DNA from: Rahnella bonaserana | GTDB taxonomy: Bacteria > Pseudomonadota > Gammaproteobacteria > Enterobacterales > Enterobacteriaceae | Assembly (NCBI RefSeq): GCF_019049675.1 | Contig: NZ_JAFMOW010000050.1 | Location: forward strand, 1 to 64,000 | DNA length: 64,000 bases | Direction: 5' to 3' | Shown here: positions 39,145 to 47,460 of the stretch, in pieces | How positions within the stretch are numbered: the stretch's first letter is position 1 | Layout: each line of letters starts with the position of its first letter | The notes under the pieces: model-generated | The model's database searches: none | What the model was told of the DNA's origin: nothing | What the model saw: only the letters and a program-made list of their open reading frames with translations | Position numbers and translations under genes: made by a program

Positions 39145-40917
39145 TTACTTACAGGCTTTGATCTCTTTCCACTGTGACCATTCGCCAGTGAACGACGGGT
39201 TACCTGGCTCATTGTTCTGAGTCCAGTAATTCGCGAGATACTCCTTACCTTTCCAGTTAACACTTTCTCCGCCGTTATACACTTTACCGGCATCCCAGTT
39301 GTCAGCGCAGCCGGTGCTGGTGCCTTCATCAGGAAGCGGCAATACTTTCGGTGTCACCGTCAGAACATAAGTCGCCACGCTGCTTTTCTTACTGTCTGAT
39401 ACGGTCAGGGTGAAGTTGAAGCTTTGCTTGCTGGTGACTACCGGTGCAACAAAACTCAGCGACTCACGATCGTTACCGGCCAGAGTGGTGCCGTTCGGCA
39501 GCAACCAGCTGTAGGTGAGTTTATCGCCGTCAGCGTCGGTAGATTCAGCCGCATTGAGCGTCACATTCGCCTGGCTTTCCACATCCCCAATCGGGCCGGA
39601 GAGTTTTGCCACCGGCGCAGAATTGCCGTCAGCCGGTGCTGGTGCTGGGGCTGGCGTCGGTTCAGGGGCAGGCGTTACCGCTTCCTCTTTACCGGCATCA
39701 TCCACCACTTTCACGTTAAAGAAGTGCTGCACGCAACGTTTGTAATCGCCCTCTTTGAACGCAGAGTAAGGTGTCTGGTAACCGACCAGCTGACAGGAAT
39801 AAGTCAGGCCAGTAGGGGTTTCGGCTGACCATCCCCAGTCCTGTTCCCAGTATTGCGGTAAGGCACCCGCGCCACCTTCATCGAACTGCTTCATGTTTTT
39901 ACAACCCAGTACTTCATTTGCCGGAACCGGCACTTTCAGGTACTCCGCTTCGCTTTTGTAATACGAAATACGGTTCAGGCCCTGGGCAATTTCCTGTGCG
40001 CCACCGCACTCAACGCCGCCGTTAATGATCTGAATGGTCACGCCGAATCCCGGCACCAAACCGTTGGCTTTATCACGACCGTTCGGCTGCCAGGTGCCGT
40101 CGATCACATGCAACATGCTCGGCTTCGGTGCCTGCGGCGTGACGTAGAAGAACACCGCGCTGGCAAGGTTCAGCCAGGTATCGGCAACCAGCTCCGGTTT
40201 ATCCAGCAGGGTTCTGACCGTGCCAAACATCGCATCCGAGAACGGGCCATAGTTGTAGTTGTAGGAAAGCTGTTTGGCACCGCGACCGAAGTAGCTGACA
40301 AAATCACCGTCGGCATCTTTACCGCACGGCCAGGTTTGTCCCTGCCAGACGTTCGGATTACATTCGCCGTTATAGCCGCCTTTTTGCCCTTCTTTCCAGC
40401 CCATTTCACGCAGATAAACCAGCCCCTGACGCCATTCCGCTTCCGGACGCCAGTTTTCGTGACCGCCCGTTTCCTGTGCGAAGTGTGCAAACATGGTGGC
40501 AAGGCCTTTGCGGCAAATAGCATCAGAATCACGTCCGTCTGTGTAGGTACCGCATACAGCCGGGAACTTGCCGATGGCTTGCAGGAACTTGGTGTAGGTA
40601 TAGCTCGGGTCACGCAGCGGGAAGATGTATTCCCACTTATCGCTACCCAGAATGCTTTCCACCCGCTTGACGTTAGCCGGGTTATCACTGCGGCCGGGAG
40701 CAATTTTATCCACGGAATCGTTATCCAGCGTGCGGATAGAAGCCTTCACTTCCTGCATCAGCGGGTTTTGAGTCAGGCTGTTCTCTTTTTTGATCAGGTC
40801 ACTTTCTTTGATGACGTAAGGGTCTGACGTATCGGCTGCCAGAGCCGGTGCCATGCCGGACATCAGACAGGAAAGTGTAATAAGCTGCAAAAGAGCTTTA
40901 TCTTTAGTTCTGCGCAT
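39145..40917 (-). CDS. GH19 chitinase with PKD and CBM5/12 domains
   Basis: 590 aa. Sec signal peptide (about 1-27, ending APALA), a GH19 lysozyme-like catalytic domain with FAHFAQETGGHENW (catalytic Glu149 inferred by homology) and YFGRGAKQLSYNYNYG, a Pro/Ala-rich linker (TPAPEPTPAPAPAPA), a PKD-like domain (STDADGDKLTYSWLLPNG), and a C-terminal CBM5/12 chitin-binding module (NYWTQNNEPG, GEWSQWKEI). Hydrolyses chitin outside the cell. ATG 40917 has AAGG upstream; the longer frame from 40971 is less likely. Last gene of the holin/endolysin locus. Its tail is closely similar to that of the GH18 chitinase across the locus. Confidence 0.92.
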   Translation of the reverse strand: MRRTKDKALLQLITLSCLMSGMAPALAADTSDPYVIKESDLIKKENSLTQNPLMQEVKASIRTLDNDSVDKIAPGRSDNPANVKRVESILGSDKWEYIFPLRDPSYTYTKFLQAIGKFPAVCGTYTDGRDSDAICRKGLATMFAHFAQETGGHENWRPEAEWRQGLVYLREMGWKEGQKGGYNGECNPNVWQGQTWPCGKDADGDFVSYFGRGAKQLSYNYNYGPFSDAMFGTVRTLLDKPELVADTWLNLASAVFFYVTPQAPKPSMLHVIDGTWQPNGRDKANGLVPGFGVTIQIINGGVECGGAQEIAQGLNRISYYKSEAEYLKVPVPANEVLGCKNMKQFDEGGAGALPQYWEQDWGWSAETPTGLTYSCQLVGYQTPYSAFKEGDYKRCVQHFFNVKVVDDAGKEEAVTPAPEPTPAPAPAPADGNSAPVAKLSGPIGDVESQANVTLNAAESTDADGDKLTYSWLLPNGTTLAGNDRESLSFVAPVVTSKQSFNFTLTVSDSKKSSVATYVLTVTPKVLPLPDEGTSTGCADNWDAGKVYNGGESVNWKGKEYLANYWTQNNEPGNPSFTGEWSQWKEIKACK

Positions 40918-41130
40918 AAGGATAACCTTATAAATAGAGTCGAAGTTAAATGCTGAAAGTAATTTCTGCATGACATTAACCGGCCAGAGTCTCTGTAACG
41001 CTTCCCTGCCCTGTTGATCGAAAGATTATTCGCCTAATCTCCTCACTGCTAATAAAAACAAAGTCATAAACATCATAAAAACAGGATGATATTTATTAAA
41101 TTTCGGCCTATAAAGTTTCGTTAATGGAAA

Positions 41131-41166
41131 TAAAATGCGGACCGGTTCACCAGGAACCGGTCCGCA
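41131..41166 (-). terminator. Terminator of the holin gene
   Basis: A perfect 13-bp stem (TGCGGACCGGTTC / GAACCGGTCCGCA) with a 5-nt loop. On the minus strand it is followed by TTTTAT, 42 bp past the holin stop. Confidence 0.8.
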
Positions 41167-41207
41167 CACTTATTACTCAGTGTTAAACTTCCATTGATTC
41201 AATTCGT

Positions 41208-41540
41208 TTACCGCTGGGCAAACGTAAAGTTTTCTGCCAACTTCTTGACCCGGTCACCGACTATCATTAATAGCGGCCCGCCGAGTACGCCTCCCATCCC
41301 AGAGGTCAGCAAAATCATATTAAAACTCATATCTTTTTCGATAAAAACGATACTTAGCAGAAATCCGGTGAAACACGACACCACAACTTGCGCAAAGCAT
41401 TTATAAATATCCTCAATGGTTGGTTTACTTTTGCAGCGCATAATGAAACGCACTACCCCCCCCCATGAAGACATCACTAATATGGATACTAATAATTCAA
41501 ATTCGATAAACACGACTTCTTTGGCATGAAAAGTGATCAT
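41208..41540 (-). CDS. Phage-type holin of the chitinase export locus
   Basis: 110 aa, three predicted membrane helices and a charged C terminus (VGDRVKKLAENFTFAQR). Resembles small LydA-type phage holins, which oligomerise in the inner membrane and let an endolysin reach the wall. GAGG lies 9 nt before the ATG. Codons 26-29 (Trp-Gly-Gly-Val) contain a run of nine G on the coding strand (C at 41456-41464). A change of one G would frameshift after the first helix. It lies between the GH19 chitinase and the LysR regulator with no other phage genes, as expected of type 10 secretion, where the holin is domesticated. Confidence 0.82.
   Translation of the reverse strand: MITFHAKEVVFIEFELLVSILVMSSWGGVVRFIMRCKSKPTIEDIYKCFAQVVVSCFTGFLLSIVFIEKDMSFNMILLTSGMGGVLGGPLLMIVGDRVKKLAENFTFAQR
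41456..41464. repeat. Nine-base C tract (G9 on the coding strand) inside the holin gene
   Basis: Uninterrupted run of nine C on the + strand, in frame as sequenced. Mononucleotide G/C tracts of this size are uncommon by chance and are classic slipped-strand hot spots. Phase variation is inferred, not shown. Confidence 0.85.
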
Positions 41541-41737
41541 GATGAAAACCTCATAGATTAATTAAGTACAATTAGATAACTGCGACAATCATAATCCTGT
41601 TGGCATCAAAGCAATAATCACTTCACCTCAATAATTAATTTTAATCATCCGGCGAAGGGTATTTATTAAAAAATTGTCATTAAAAAATAAAAATATCTCA
41701 TCGTTAATCTCGTTAACCGCATTTCTTGCCACAATGT

Positions 41738-42679
41738 TCAGACAGCCTCAATAGTCTTCAGTTGAGAAAGTATCATATGTACATAACGTCTTTTGCTGCT
41801 GTTGGACAAGTAATGCATGTAAACAGGCGACTGTTTGATAGAAATTTCTTTCGGTAAATCAAAGCACTTTAGCTTACAGTTTCGCTCCCTGATAAAATAG
41901 TCTGCCAGTATACGACGCAAGACCGTCAGCATATCACTGCGTTCCAGCGCGCTAATGATACCGTTGATGGAAGAAGAGCGATAAATGACTTTGACCAGGC
42001 CCGCATAAGGGGCATCAATGGTCAGAGAGGTGCCAAGAAGGTTGGTAAAATCAGTATAAATACCGTCATTATAGACTGCGTGAGGTAACGCATAATAGTG
42101 CAGCAACGCCAGTTCCTTTTGATTAGACAATAAACTGCTCGCACCACACAAGATAACGAAGTTATCCATGGCATCCATCTTTACCGAAGTAATTTTTTCA
42201 TGTTGCAGGACATGATGCGAAATGACCACATCGATATTCGCATGCAACAAACTCTTTACCATTTCATCATCCTTAATATTCGTCGTGCTGGAAAACTCAA
42301 CTTTTACTGCTTTTCCAGAATCGTTCTTATACATCCTGTTAAAATAATAATCTTCCAGCACATCAGGACACATCACGCGTAATATTGGACAGGATGGCCC
42401 CTCTGTTTTTGTCGACTGAAGAACGTCTTCAATAATAGTGATAGCGTTAACAAAAGAGTCATGAATATCCAGCGCGGTGGCCGTCGGTTTAAGACCGGTG
42501 GCCGTACGGTAGAACAAATCCGCCCCAAGGTGCCGCCTGAGTTTGTTAATCGACAAACTTATCGCTGAGGGAGTAAGGCTCAGATTCTCTGCTGCCTTAG
42601 AAATATTCCCCGAAACAATGACTTCATTCATTATCTTAATTAGGTTGTAATCGAAATTAATTGTATGTGGCGCATTCAT
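41738..42679 (-). CDS. LysR-family regulator, ChiR-like
   Basis: 313 aa. LysR-type with N-terminal winged helix (FDYNLIKIMNEVIVSGNISK, then AAENLSLTPSAISLSINKLRRHLGADLFYR) and a periplasmic-binding-like effector domain. In Serratia the LysR protein ChiR activates chitinase production and export genes; position among chitinase, holin and endolysin genes makes this the likely counterpart. GGAGAG lies before the ATG. Effector not known. Confidence 0.85.
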   Translation of the reverse strand: MNAPHTINFDYNLIKIMNEVIVSGNISKAAENLSLTPSAISLSINKLRRHLGADLFYRTATGLKPTATALDIHDSFVNAITIIEDVLQSTKTEGPSCPILRVMCPDVLEDYYFNRMYKNDSGKAVKVEFSSTTNIKDDEMVKSLLHANIDVVISHHVLQHEKITSVKMDAMDNFVILCGASSLLSNQKELALLHYYALPHAVYNDGIYTDFTNLLGTSLTIDAPYAGLVKVIYRSSSINGIISALERSDMLTVLRRILADYFIRERNCKLKCFDLPKEISIKQSPVYMHYLSNSSKRRYVHMILSQLKTIEAV

Positions 42680-42820
42680 TATTGGCTCTCCAGATAATGG
42701 GATAGTTTGCTGCGAAATGAAGAATACAACTCTTTATGCATTTTACTGTCAGAAAAATCCATCTTTAATATTGATAAGCATTATGATTGGCATACTCATT
42801 CCCAAAGACTCTGCCAAACA

Positions 42821-43363
42821 CTAAAGATTTATGCGCCCCTTCATCCAGCCATAAACGAATGATTCATTGGCTGTTCTCCCTTCAGCCAGTTCCAGGTAAC
42901 GTTGCCCCTGACTACAATTTAGGGAGGTGACGAGCACACCAGCTCCCTCCGTACCGCGTTTCTCGATGAACTGCGTCAACGCCTTTAACGTACCGGGACC
43001 GATTTTGCCGTCAACCGCGATATCAGCATAGTGGGCCTCCTCGTGATTAAACACATTCAGCCAGCGTTGCAACCATTTAATGCCGACCGCCGGCCCCATA
43101 TTGGTGCCGGTATCGCACAGTTCCAGTGCCAGCACAGGGGCGATGGCATAAACTTTGTCAAACCCCGGCTGATACCAGTAATTTTTCTCCAGGATCAGGT
43201 AGGCATCTTCTTTCGTGAAGTCGATCATTTTCCCGGTATAGCCATAGCTGCGGGCGGTTTTTTCGGTAATGCCCCAATGGGTCGGGCCACCGGTGTCATT
43301 CGGGTGGTCGACATAACCGCCTTCGTTTTTCAGTACAGAATTGATCACAGGATTGGTAAACAT
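42821..43363 (-). CDS. GH108-type endolysin (muramidase) of the chitinase export locus
   Basis: 180 aa. Glyco_hydro_108 N-terminal domain with the catalytic Glu in NEGGYVDHPNDTGGPTHWGI, followed by a PG_binding_3 C-terminal domain (VDGKIGPGTLKAL). Cuts peptidoglycan glycan chains. No signal peptide, so it needs the holin or another route to the periplasm. The ATG at 43363 has a perfect GGAGG at 8 nt; the TTG at 43381 is not likely. It starts 22 bp after the winged-helix gene and so is in one operon with it. Confidence 0.9.
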   Translation of the reverse strand: MFTNPVINSVLKNEGGYVDHPNDTGGPTHWGITEKTARSYGYTGKMIDFTKEDAYLILEKNYWYQPGFDKVYAIAPVLALELCDTGTNMGPAVGIKWLQRWLNVFNHEEAHYADIAVDGKIGPGTLKALTQFIEKRGTEGAGVLVTSLNCSQGQRYLELAEGRTANESFVYGWMKGRINL

Positions 43364-43384
43364 AAGGTATTCCTCCGACAACGG

Positions 43385-43831
43385 TTAAAGTTGAAGCGTC
43401 AGGAACAACGCGGTACCGAGCAACAACACTGAGACGATAAAACCAAACGCCAGCAGCCAAGGCCTGATGTTTTTGACAGGTGGGGCCTTATCCTCCATGA
43501 TTTCGACGGTGGCTGAGGTACTGACACGGATACCTGATTTCGGCACGGTAATAAAAAATTCATCAAGTCCGGCAAATTTAAGATCACGTCGTATTAAATA
43601 AAGAGTTTGAGTGAGGCTGGCGTCGCTGGTGAATTTACTTCTGCTTCCCCATAATGCTTGTGAGATGGCCTCTTTTTCGATGACTTCATCTTTAGCATGT
43701 TCAATTATATAACTCAGGCAGCGTGCTCTCATTGAAGTCAGCTTAATATTTACATCACTGTGGAGTCTTTTAAATTCCTTTGTTTTTTCATTAAAAACAT
43801 ATTCACTATTTATCAGGTAAACAGCCATCAT
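43385..43831 (-). CDS. Membrane-anchored winged-helix regulator (CadC/ToxR-like)
   Basis: 148 aa. An N-terminal OmpR-type winged helix (KLTSMRARCLSYIIEHAKDE, ALWGSRSKF, SLTQTLYLIRRDLK, then VPKSGIRV) is joined by a short linker to one helix near the C terminus (PWLLAFGFIVSVLLLGTALF). No periplasmic sensor domain is left. GGAGGAGGG precedes two adjacent ATG codons (43831 and 43828). It precedes the endolysin gene and is probably the local switch for the export genes. Similar ToxR-like regulators are found in other chitinase-secretion loci. Confidence 0.85.
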   Translation of the reverse strand: MMAVYLINSEYVFNEKTKEFKRLHSDVNIKLTSMRARCLSYIIEHAKDEVIEKEAISQALWGSRSKFTSDASLTQTLYLIRRDLKFAGLDEFFITVPKSGIRVSTSATVEIMEDKAPPVKNIRPWLLAFGFIVSVLLLGTALFLTLQL

Positions 43832-44278
43832 CTTCCCTCCTCCATTATTTCAAACATCTGAGAAACCCCACGTAATCTTTGCTGATGATTAAGCGTATCT
43901 ACTTTTATTAATTTCTCCACAGGCAATAGGATTAATATTAGGTATTTTAGTTAAGATGTGATTCACCCATAATATATGAGGGGTTATTAAGTAAAACTCA
44001 AAAACAACTTAATTCTCACTTAACAGCCACAGGTTACTCAACATACTGAATGGTAATGTTTTTATGGTTAATTTGTGATATGTAATTTTGTCATCAGCGT
44101 GATTATTGACAATGATAAAATTAGCCAGCATGCACCGACCAAAAAACAATCACAAATTTTATCGTAGTCACTTTTATTTATATCTCAATGTGATTTGCCG
44201 GTTTTTATTTCCGCCACGATGATAACCACCAGCAGCAAATGGCTGTTGATGTATTCAATCAAACTTTAGGAAATCACT
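43832..44278. other. Divergent promoter region of the chitinase/export locus
   Basis: About 450 bp, AT-rich, between the winged-helix gene and the GH18 gene. It must carry both promoters. A TTGACA is found at 44106-44111 but with no good -10 at the usual spacing. No gene, RNA or repeat recognised. Confidence 0.5.
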
Positions 44279-46396
44279 ATGTCTACCAGCAAAATTATTA
44301 AGCAAGACCCATTAACTGAAGGTTCTTATAAACAAGACGGTTTCGTTCCCGCCACAGAAACTGCAGAATATAGCTATACCTCTGCCCGCGTAACAAAACC
44401 GGTATATAACAAATATGCCAAAGCAAACAAACCTAAAGTATTTGGCTACTACACTGACTGGTCACAATATGACGATCGTTTGCAAAACCCGCAGGCAGCC
44501 AAAGAGGCGCGCGGTCGTGGTTTTGATCTCGCCAATATTCCACCGACGGCTTACGACAAAATTATCTTCGGCTTTGTTGGCATCGTAGGCGATCAGGGTG
44601 AAAAAGCCTTTACCGTCTCGAAAGCTGCCGCTCAGTTGGGCAAAACGACCCATCAGGCGACGTTCCTGGATCCGTGGGGCGACTTTACGTCCACGACTAA
44701 CAACAACCTGGATAATCCGGGCTGGGTTGAGCTTTCTCCTGAAACAGCCACCCAGGCCAATGTTAAAGGGCTGGTCGGCGGCCTGCGTGATCTGCAAAAA
44801 CGCGCCAAAGCAGTCGGTCATGATCTGGTGCTTTCCATGAGTATTGGTGGCTGGACGTTAAGTAACGGCTTCCACAACATGGCGAAAACCGCTGAAGGTC
44901 GCAGTATCTTTGCGAAAAGCGTTGCCGGTCTGTTCACCCGTTTCCCGATGTTCAGCGAAGTGGATATCGACTGGGAATACCCAGGTAATGCCGGGAATAA
45001 CAACCCGTATGATGATAATGATGGTGCTAACTACGCCCTGCTGATTGCTGAAATCACAAAAGAGATGGCTGCCATCAGACGCTCTGACGTGAAAATCAGC
45101 ATCGCCAGCTCTGCCGTCGTGGCCATTCTGGAAAAATCCGATGTTCCTGCCCTGCTGGCTGCCGGTCTGCACGGCGTAAACCTGATGACCTATGACTTCT
45201 TCGGCACACCTTGGGCTGAAAAACTGTCGCACCACACCAATCTGCATGCACTGGTCGAAGGTGGCTGGGGCATCGACACCATCATTGATTACCTGCTGGC
45301 AAAAGGCTTCCCGGCTGATCGCATGAACGTCGGTTATGCAGCTTACTCCCGTAACGCGCAGAATGCAGTGCTGGAAAGTTATTCTCCTTTAGAAGGCACT
45401 TATACGCCGGATGCAGGCAAAACCACCGTCGGGACATTCGAAAGCGGCACCACCGAATGGTATGACCTGGTGAATAACTATCTGGATCTGGAAAATAAGT
45501 CAGGCCGTAACGGCTTTGCGGTGTACACCGACCAGGTGGCTGATGCGGACTATCTTTACAACAAAGATTCCGGCATTTTCATGTCGATTGATACCCCGCG
45601 TACCGTTCGTGAGAAAGGCCGTTATGTGATTGAAAAAGGTCTGGGTGCACTGTTTACCTGGACTATCGATCAGGACAACGGCCTGCTGGTCAATGCCGCA
45701 CGTGAAGGTCTTGGCTATGCTATCGAGCAGCAGGTCATTGATATGTCTCCGTTCTATTTCGAAGGGGTCAATATCGAGGGTCAGGTTCCTGCTGATGAAG
45801 TGCCAGTTGAAAGCAACACTGCTCCTACTGGTGAAATCCAGTTGCAAGTGTTCAGCGGTGCTAAAGTACGTCTGAGTGCAGCGGGTTCTGCCGACCGCGA
45901 CAACGACACGTTGTCCTACAAATGGACTGCGCCTGCCGCTATCGGGTTATCCTCTTACAATAGCGTCAGTGCTGATTTCACCGCACCGGAGCTGGTCAGC
46001 AAGTCTGATTTCAGCTTCTCTCTGGTCGTCACCGATGAGCATGGTAAGGAATCTACCTCCAAATCTATCACCGTGACCGTCCTGGGCAATGCGGCTGTTG
46101 AACCAGAACCCGTTGAACCAGAACCAAGTCAGCCGGAGCCTTCTGAACCAGAACCTGTAGAACCTGTAGAACCTGTAGAACCTGTAGAACCTGTAGAACC
46201 TGTAGAACCAGCAGAGCCGGAACCTACACCTTCTCCGGCTGGCAAATATGCCACCTGGGATGCGAGCAAAGTGTACAACACCGGCGACAAAGTCAGCCTG
46301 AACGGTAAAGATTACCAGGCCAACTACTGGACTCAGGGCAATGAGCCGGGCAAAGCCGAATTTACCGGTGAATGGTCACAGTGGAAGCAAATCTGA
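44279..46396 (+). CDS. GH18 chitinase with PKD and CBM5/12 domains, no signal peptide
   Basis: 705 aa. The N terminus is hydrophilic (MSTSKIIKQDPLTEG), so there is no Sec or Tat signal. The GH18 barrel starts with KVFGYYTDWSQYDD and has the catalytic EVDIDWEYPG (Asp229, Asp231, Glu233); the first Asp of D-x-x-D-x-D-x-E is Ser. Then come a PKD-like domain (GSADRDNDTLSYKW), a Glu-Pro-Val-rich linker (about 608-655) and a C-terminal CBM5/12 (NYWTQGNEPG, GEWSQWKQI). A leaderless chitinase next to holin and endolysin genes is the hallmark of type 10 export. Divergent from the regulator-endolysin operon; ends before a strong terminator. Confidence 0.93.
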   Translation: MSTSKIIKQDPLTEGSYKQDGFVPATETAEYSYTSARVTKPVYNKYAKANKPKVFGYYTDWSQYDDRLQNPQAAKEARGRGFDLANIPPTAYDKIIFGFVGIVGDQGEKAFTVSKAAAQLGKTTHQATFLDPWGDFTSTTNNNLDNPGWVELSPETATQANVKGLVGGLRDLQKRAKAVGHDLVLSMSIGGWTLSNGFHNMAKTAEGRSIFAKSVAGLFTRFPMFSEVDIDWEYPGNAGNNNPYDDNDGANYALLIAEITKEMAAIRRSDVKISIASSAVVAILEKSDVPALLAAGLHGVNLMTYDFFGTPWAEKLSHHTNLHALVEGGWGIDTIIDYLLAKGFPADRMNVGYAAYSRNAQNAVLESYSPLEGTYTPDAGKTTVGTFESGTTEWYDLVNNYLDLENKSGRNGFAVYTDQVADADYLYNKDSGIFMSIDTPRTVREKGRYVIEKGLGALFTWTIDQDNGLLVNAAREGLGYAIEQQVIDMSPFYFEGVNIEGQVPADEVPVESNTAPTGEIQLQVFSGAKVRLSAAGSADRDNDTLSYKWTAPAAIGLSSYNSVSADFTAPELVSKSDFSFSLVVTDEHGKESTSKSITVTVLGNAAVEPEPVEPEPSQPEPSEPEPVEPVEPVEPVEPVEPVEPAEPEPTPSPAGKYATWDASKVYNTGDKVSLNGKDYQANYWTQGNEPGKAEFTGEWSQWKQI
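46151..46204 (+). repeat. Six perfect 9-bp tandem repeats coding for Glu-Pro-Val
   Basis: GAACCTGTA repeats six times without a mismatch in the linker of the GH18 chitinase. Copy changes keep the reading frame and only alter linker length. Confidence 0.95.
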
Positions 46397-46425
46397 TCCG
46401 CTACTGACAGGCTTTAAAAAATCTC

Positions 46426-46450
46426 ACGGGGCCATGTGCCCCGTTTTTTT
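46426..46450 (+). terminator. Terminator of the GH18 chitinase gene
   Basis: Stem ACGGGGC / GCCCCGT with a 5-nt loop followed by TTTTTTT. Lies 29 bp past the stop. Confidence 0.88.
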
Positions 46451-46463
46451 ATGCCGTCGTGCG

Positions 46464-47345
46464 TTATCCAAGGACCTGTTTTTCCGTCAAAAAATCGATA
46501 AATACCCGCACTTTCGGCAGCATATGACGGCTGCTCGGCCACACTACCGAAAACTTACCGCCTTCTTTCAGAAAATCATGCAGTACCGCCACCAGTTCAC
46601 CGGACTCAAGATAAGGCCGCACAATAAATTCCGGCACATAGGCCAGTCCCAGCCCCTGCAATGCCGCCTGTAAAATCGATTCCAGATTGTTGCTGCTGAG
46701 TGCCAGCGGCAGCTCAGGGGGCGTCACGCCTGTCATCTCCCATTCCTGCCATTGTCCGTTGCTCGGAAACCGGTAGCGCAGGCAGGCGTGCTGATAAAGA
46801 TCGTCAGGCTTTAGCGGCACAGGATGGCGGGTGAAATACGCCGGACTGCCCACAATGGCAAAACGGAACGGCCCGAGGCGGCGTGACATCATTTGTGAAC
46901 TGTTCAGTTCGCCGCTGCGGATCGCGATATCAAAACCTTCGTCGATGACATCCACCATCCGGTCGCTGAAATCCAGATCAAGTTCAACATCGGGATAACG
47001 CTGACGAAATTCCGGCAGATGCGGCAACAGGATGCGGTATCCAATAGCGGGCGCGGTAATGCGTAATTTCCCGCGTGGCACAGCGGAAATCTTCACCAGC
47101 TCCTGCTCCGCTTCTTCCAGTTGTGAAACGATTTGCTGGCAGCGTTCGAAAAATAGCTGGCCTTCATCGGTCAGGCTGATGCGCCGCGTGCTGCGGTTGA
47201 ACAGGCGCACGCTGAGTTTTTCCTCCAGCCGCGCCACGCTTTTGCCGACCGCCGAGGCCGAAATCCCCATGCGCTCCGCGGCCGCGGCAAAACTCTGACT
47301 CTGCGCTGCACGGACGAAGGCCAGCAGGCCGTTGAGGTTTTCCAT
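46464..47345 (-). CDS. LysR-family regulator
   Basis: 293 aa. N-terminal winged helix (LLAFVRAAQSQSFAAAAERM, GISASAVGKSVARLEEKLSV) and substrate-binding domain. Of the CrgA/YhjC-type LysR subgroup by its LRITAPAIGYRILLPHLPEF pattern. Divergent from the MFS exporter gene, which it probably controls. Effector unknown. Confidence 0.9.
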   Translation of the reverse strand: MENLNGLLAFVRAAQSQSFAAAAERMGISASAVGKSVARLEEKLSVRLFNRSTRRISLTDEGQLFFERCQQIVSQLEEAEQELVKISAVPRGKLRITAPAIGYRILLPHLPEFRQRYPDVELDLDFSDRMVDVIDEGFDIAIRSGELNSSQMMSRRLGPFRFAIVGSPAYFTRHPVPLKPDDLYQHACLRYRFPSNGQWQEWEMTGVTPPELPLALSSNNLESILQAALQGLGLAYVPEFIVRPYLESGELVAVLHDFLKEGGKFSVVWPSSRHMLPKVRVFIDFLTEKQVLG

Positions 47346-47460
47346 TTTCCACTCCCGTTTATTCGAGCGTTTTAGTCCTCAATCATCGGACTTACGCCCT
47401 GTTTCCGCAATATTACTGACATTTTATCATCACCATTATTCTCATTTATCGGAAGAAGCC

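Noticed and set aside
41208-43363. Prophage remnant on the basis of holin and endolysin
   Set aside because: No other phage genes, no integrase or attachment repeats; chitinase and regulator neighbours fit a domesticated export system better.
46151-46204. Tandem repeat as a CRISPR-like or regulatory array
   Set aside because: Nine-base units without spacers, in frame inside a protein linker.
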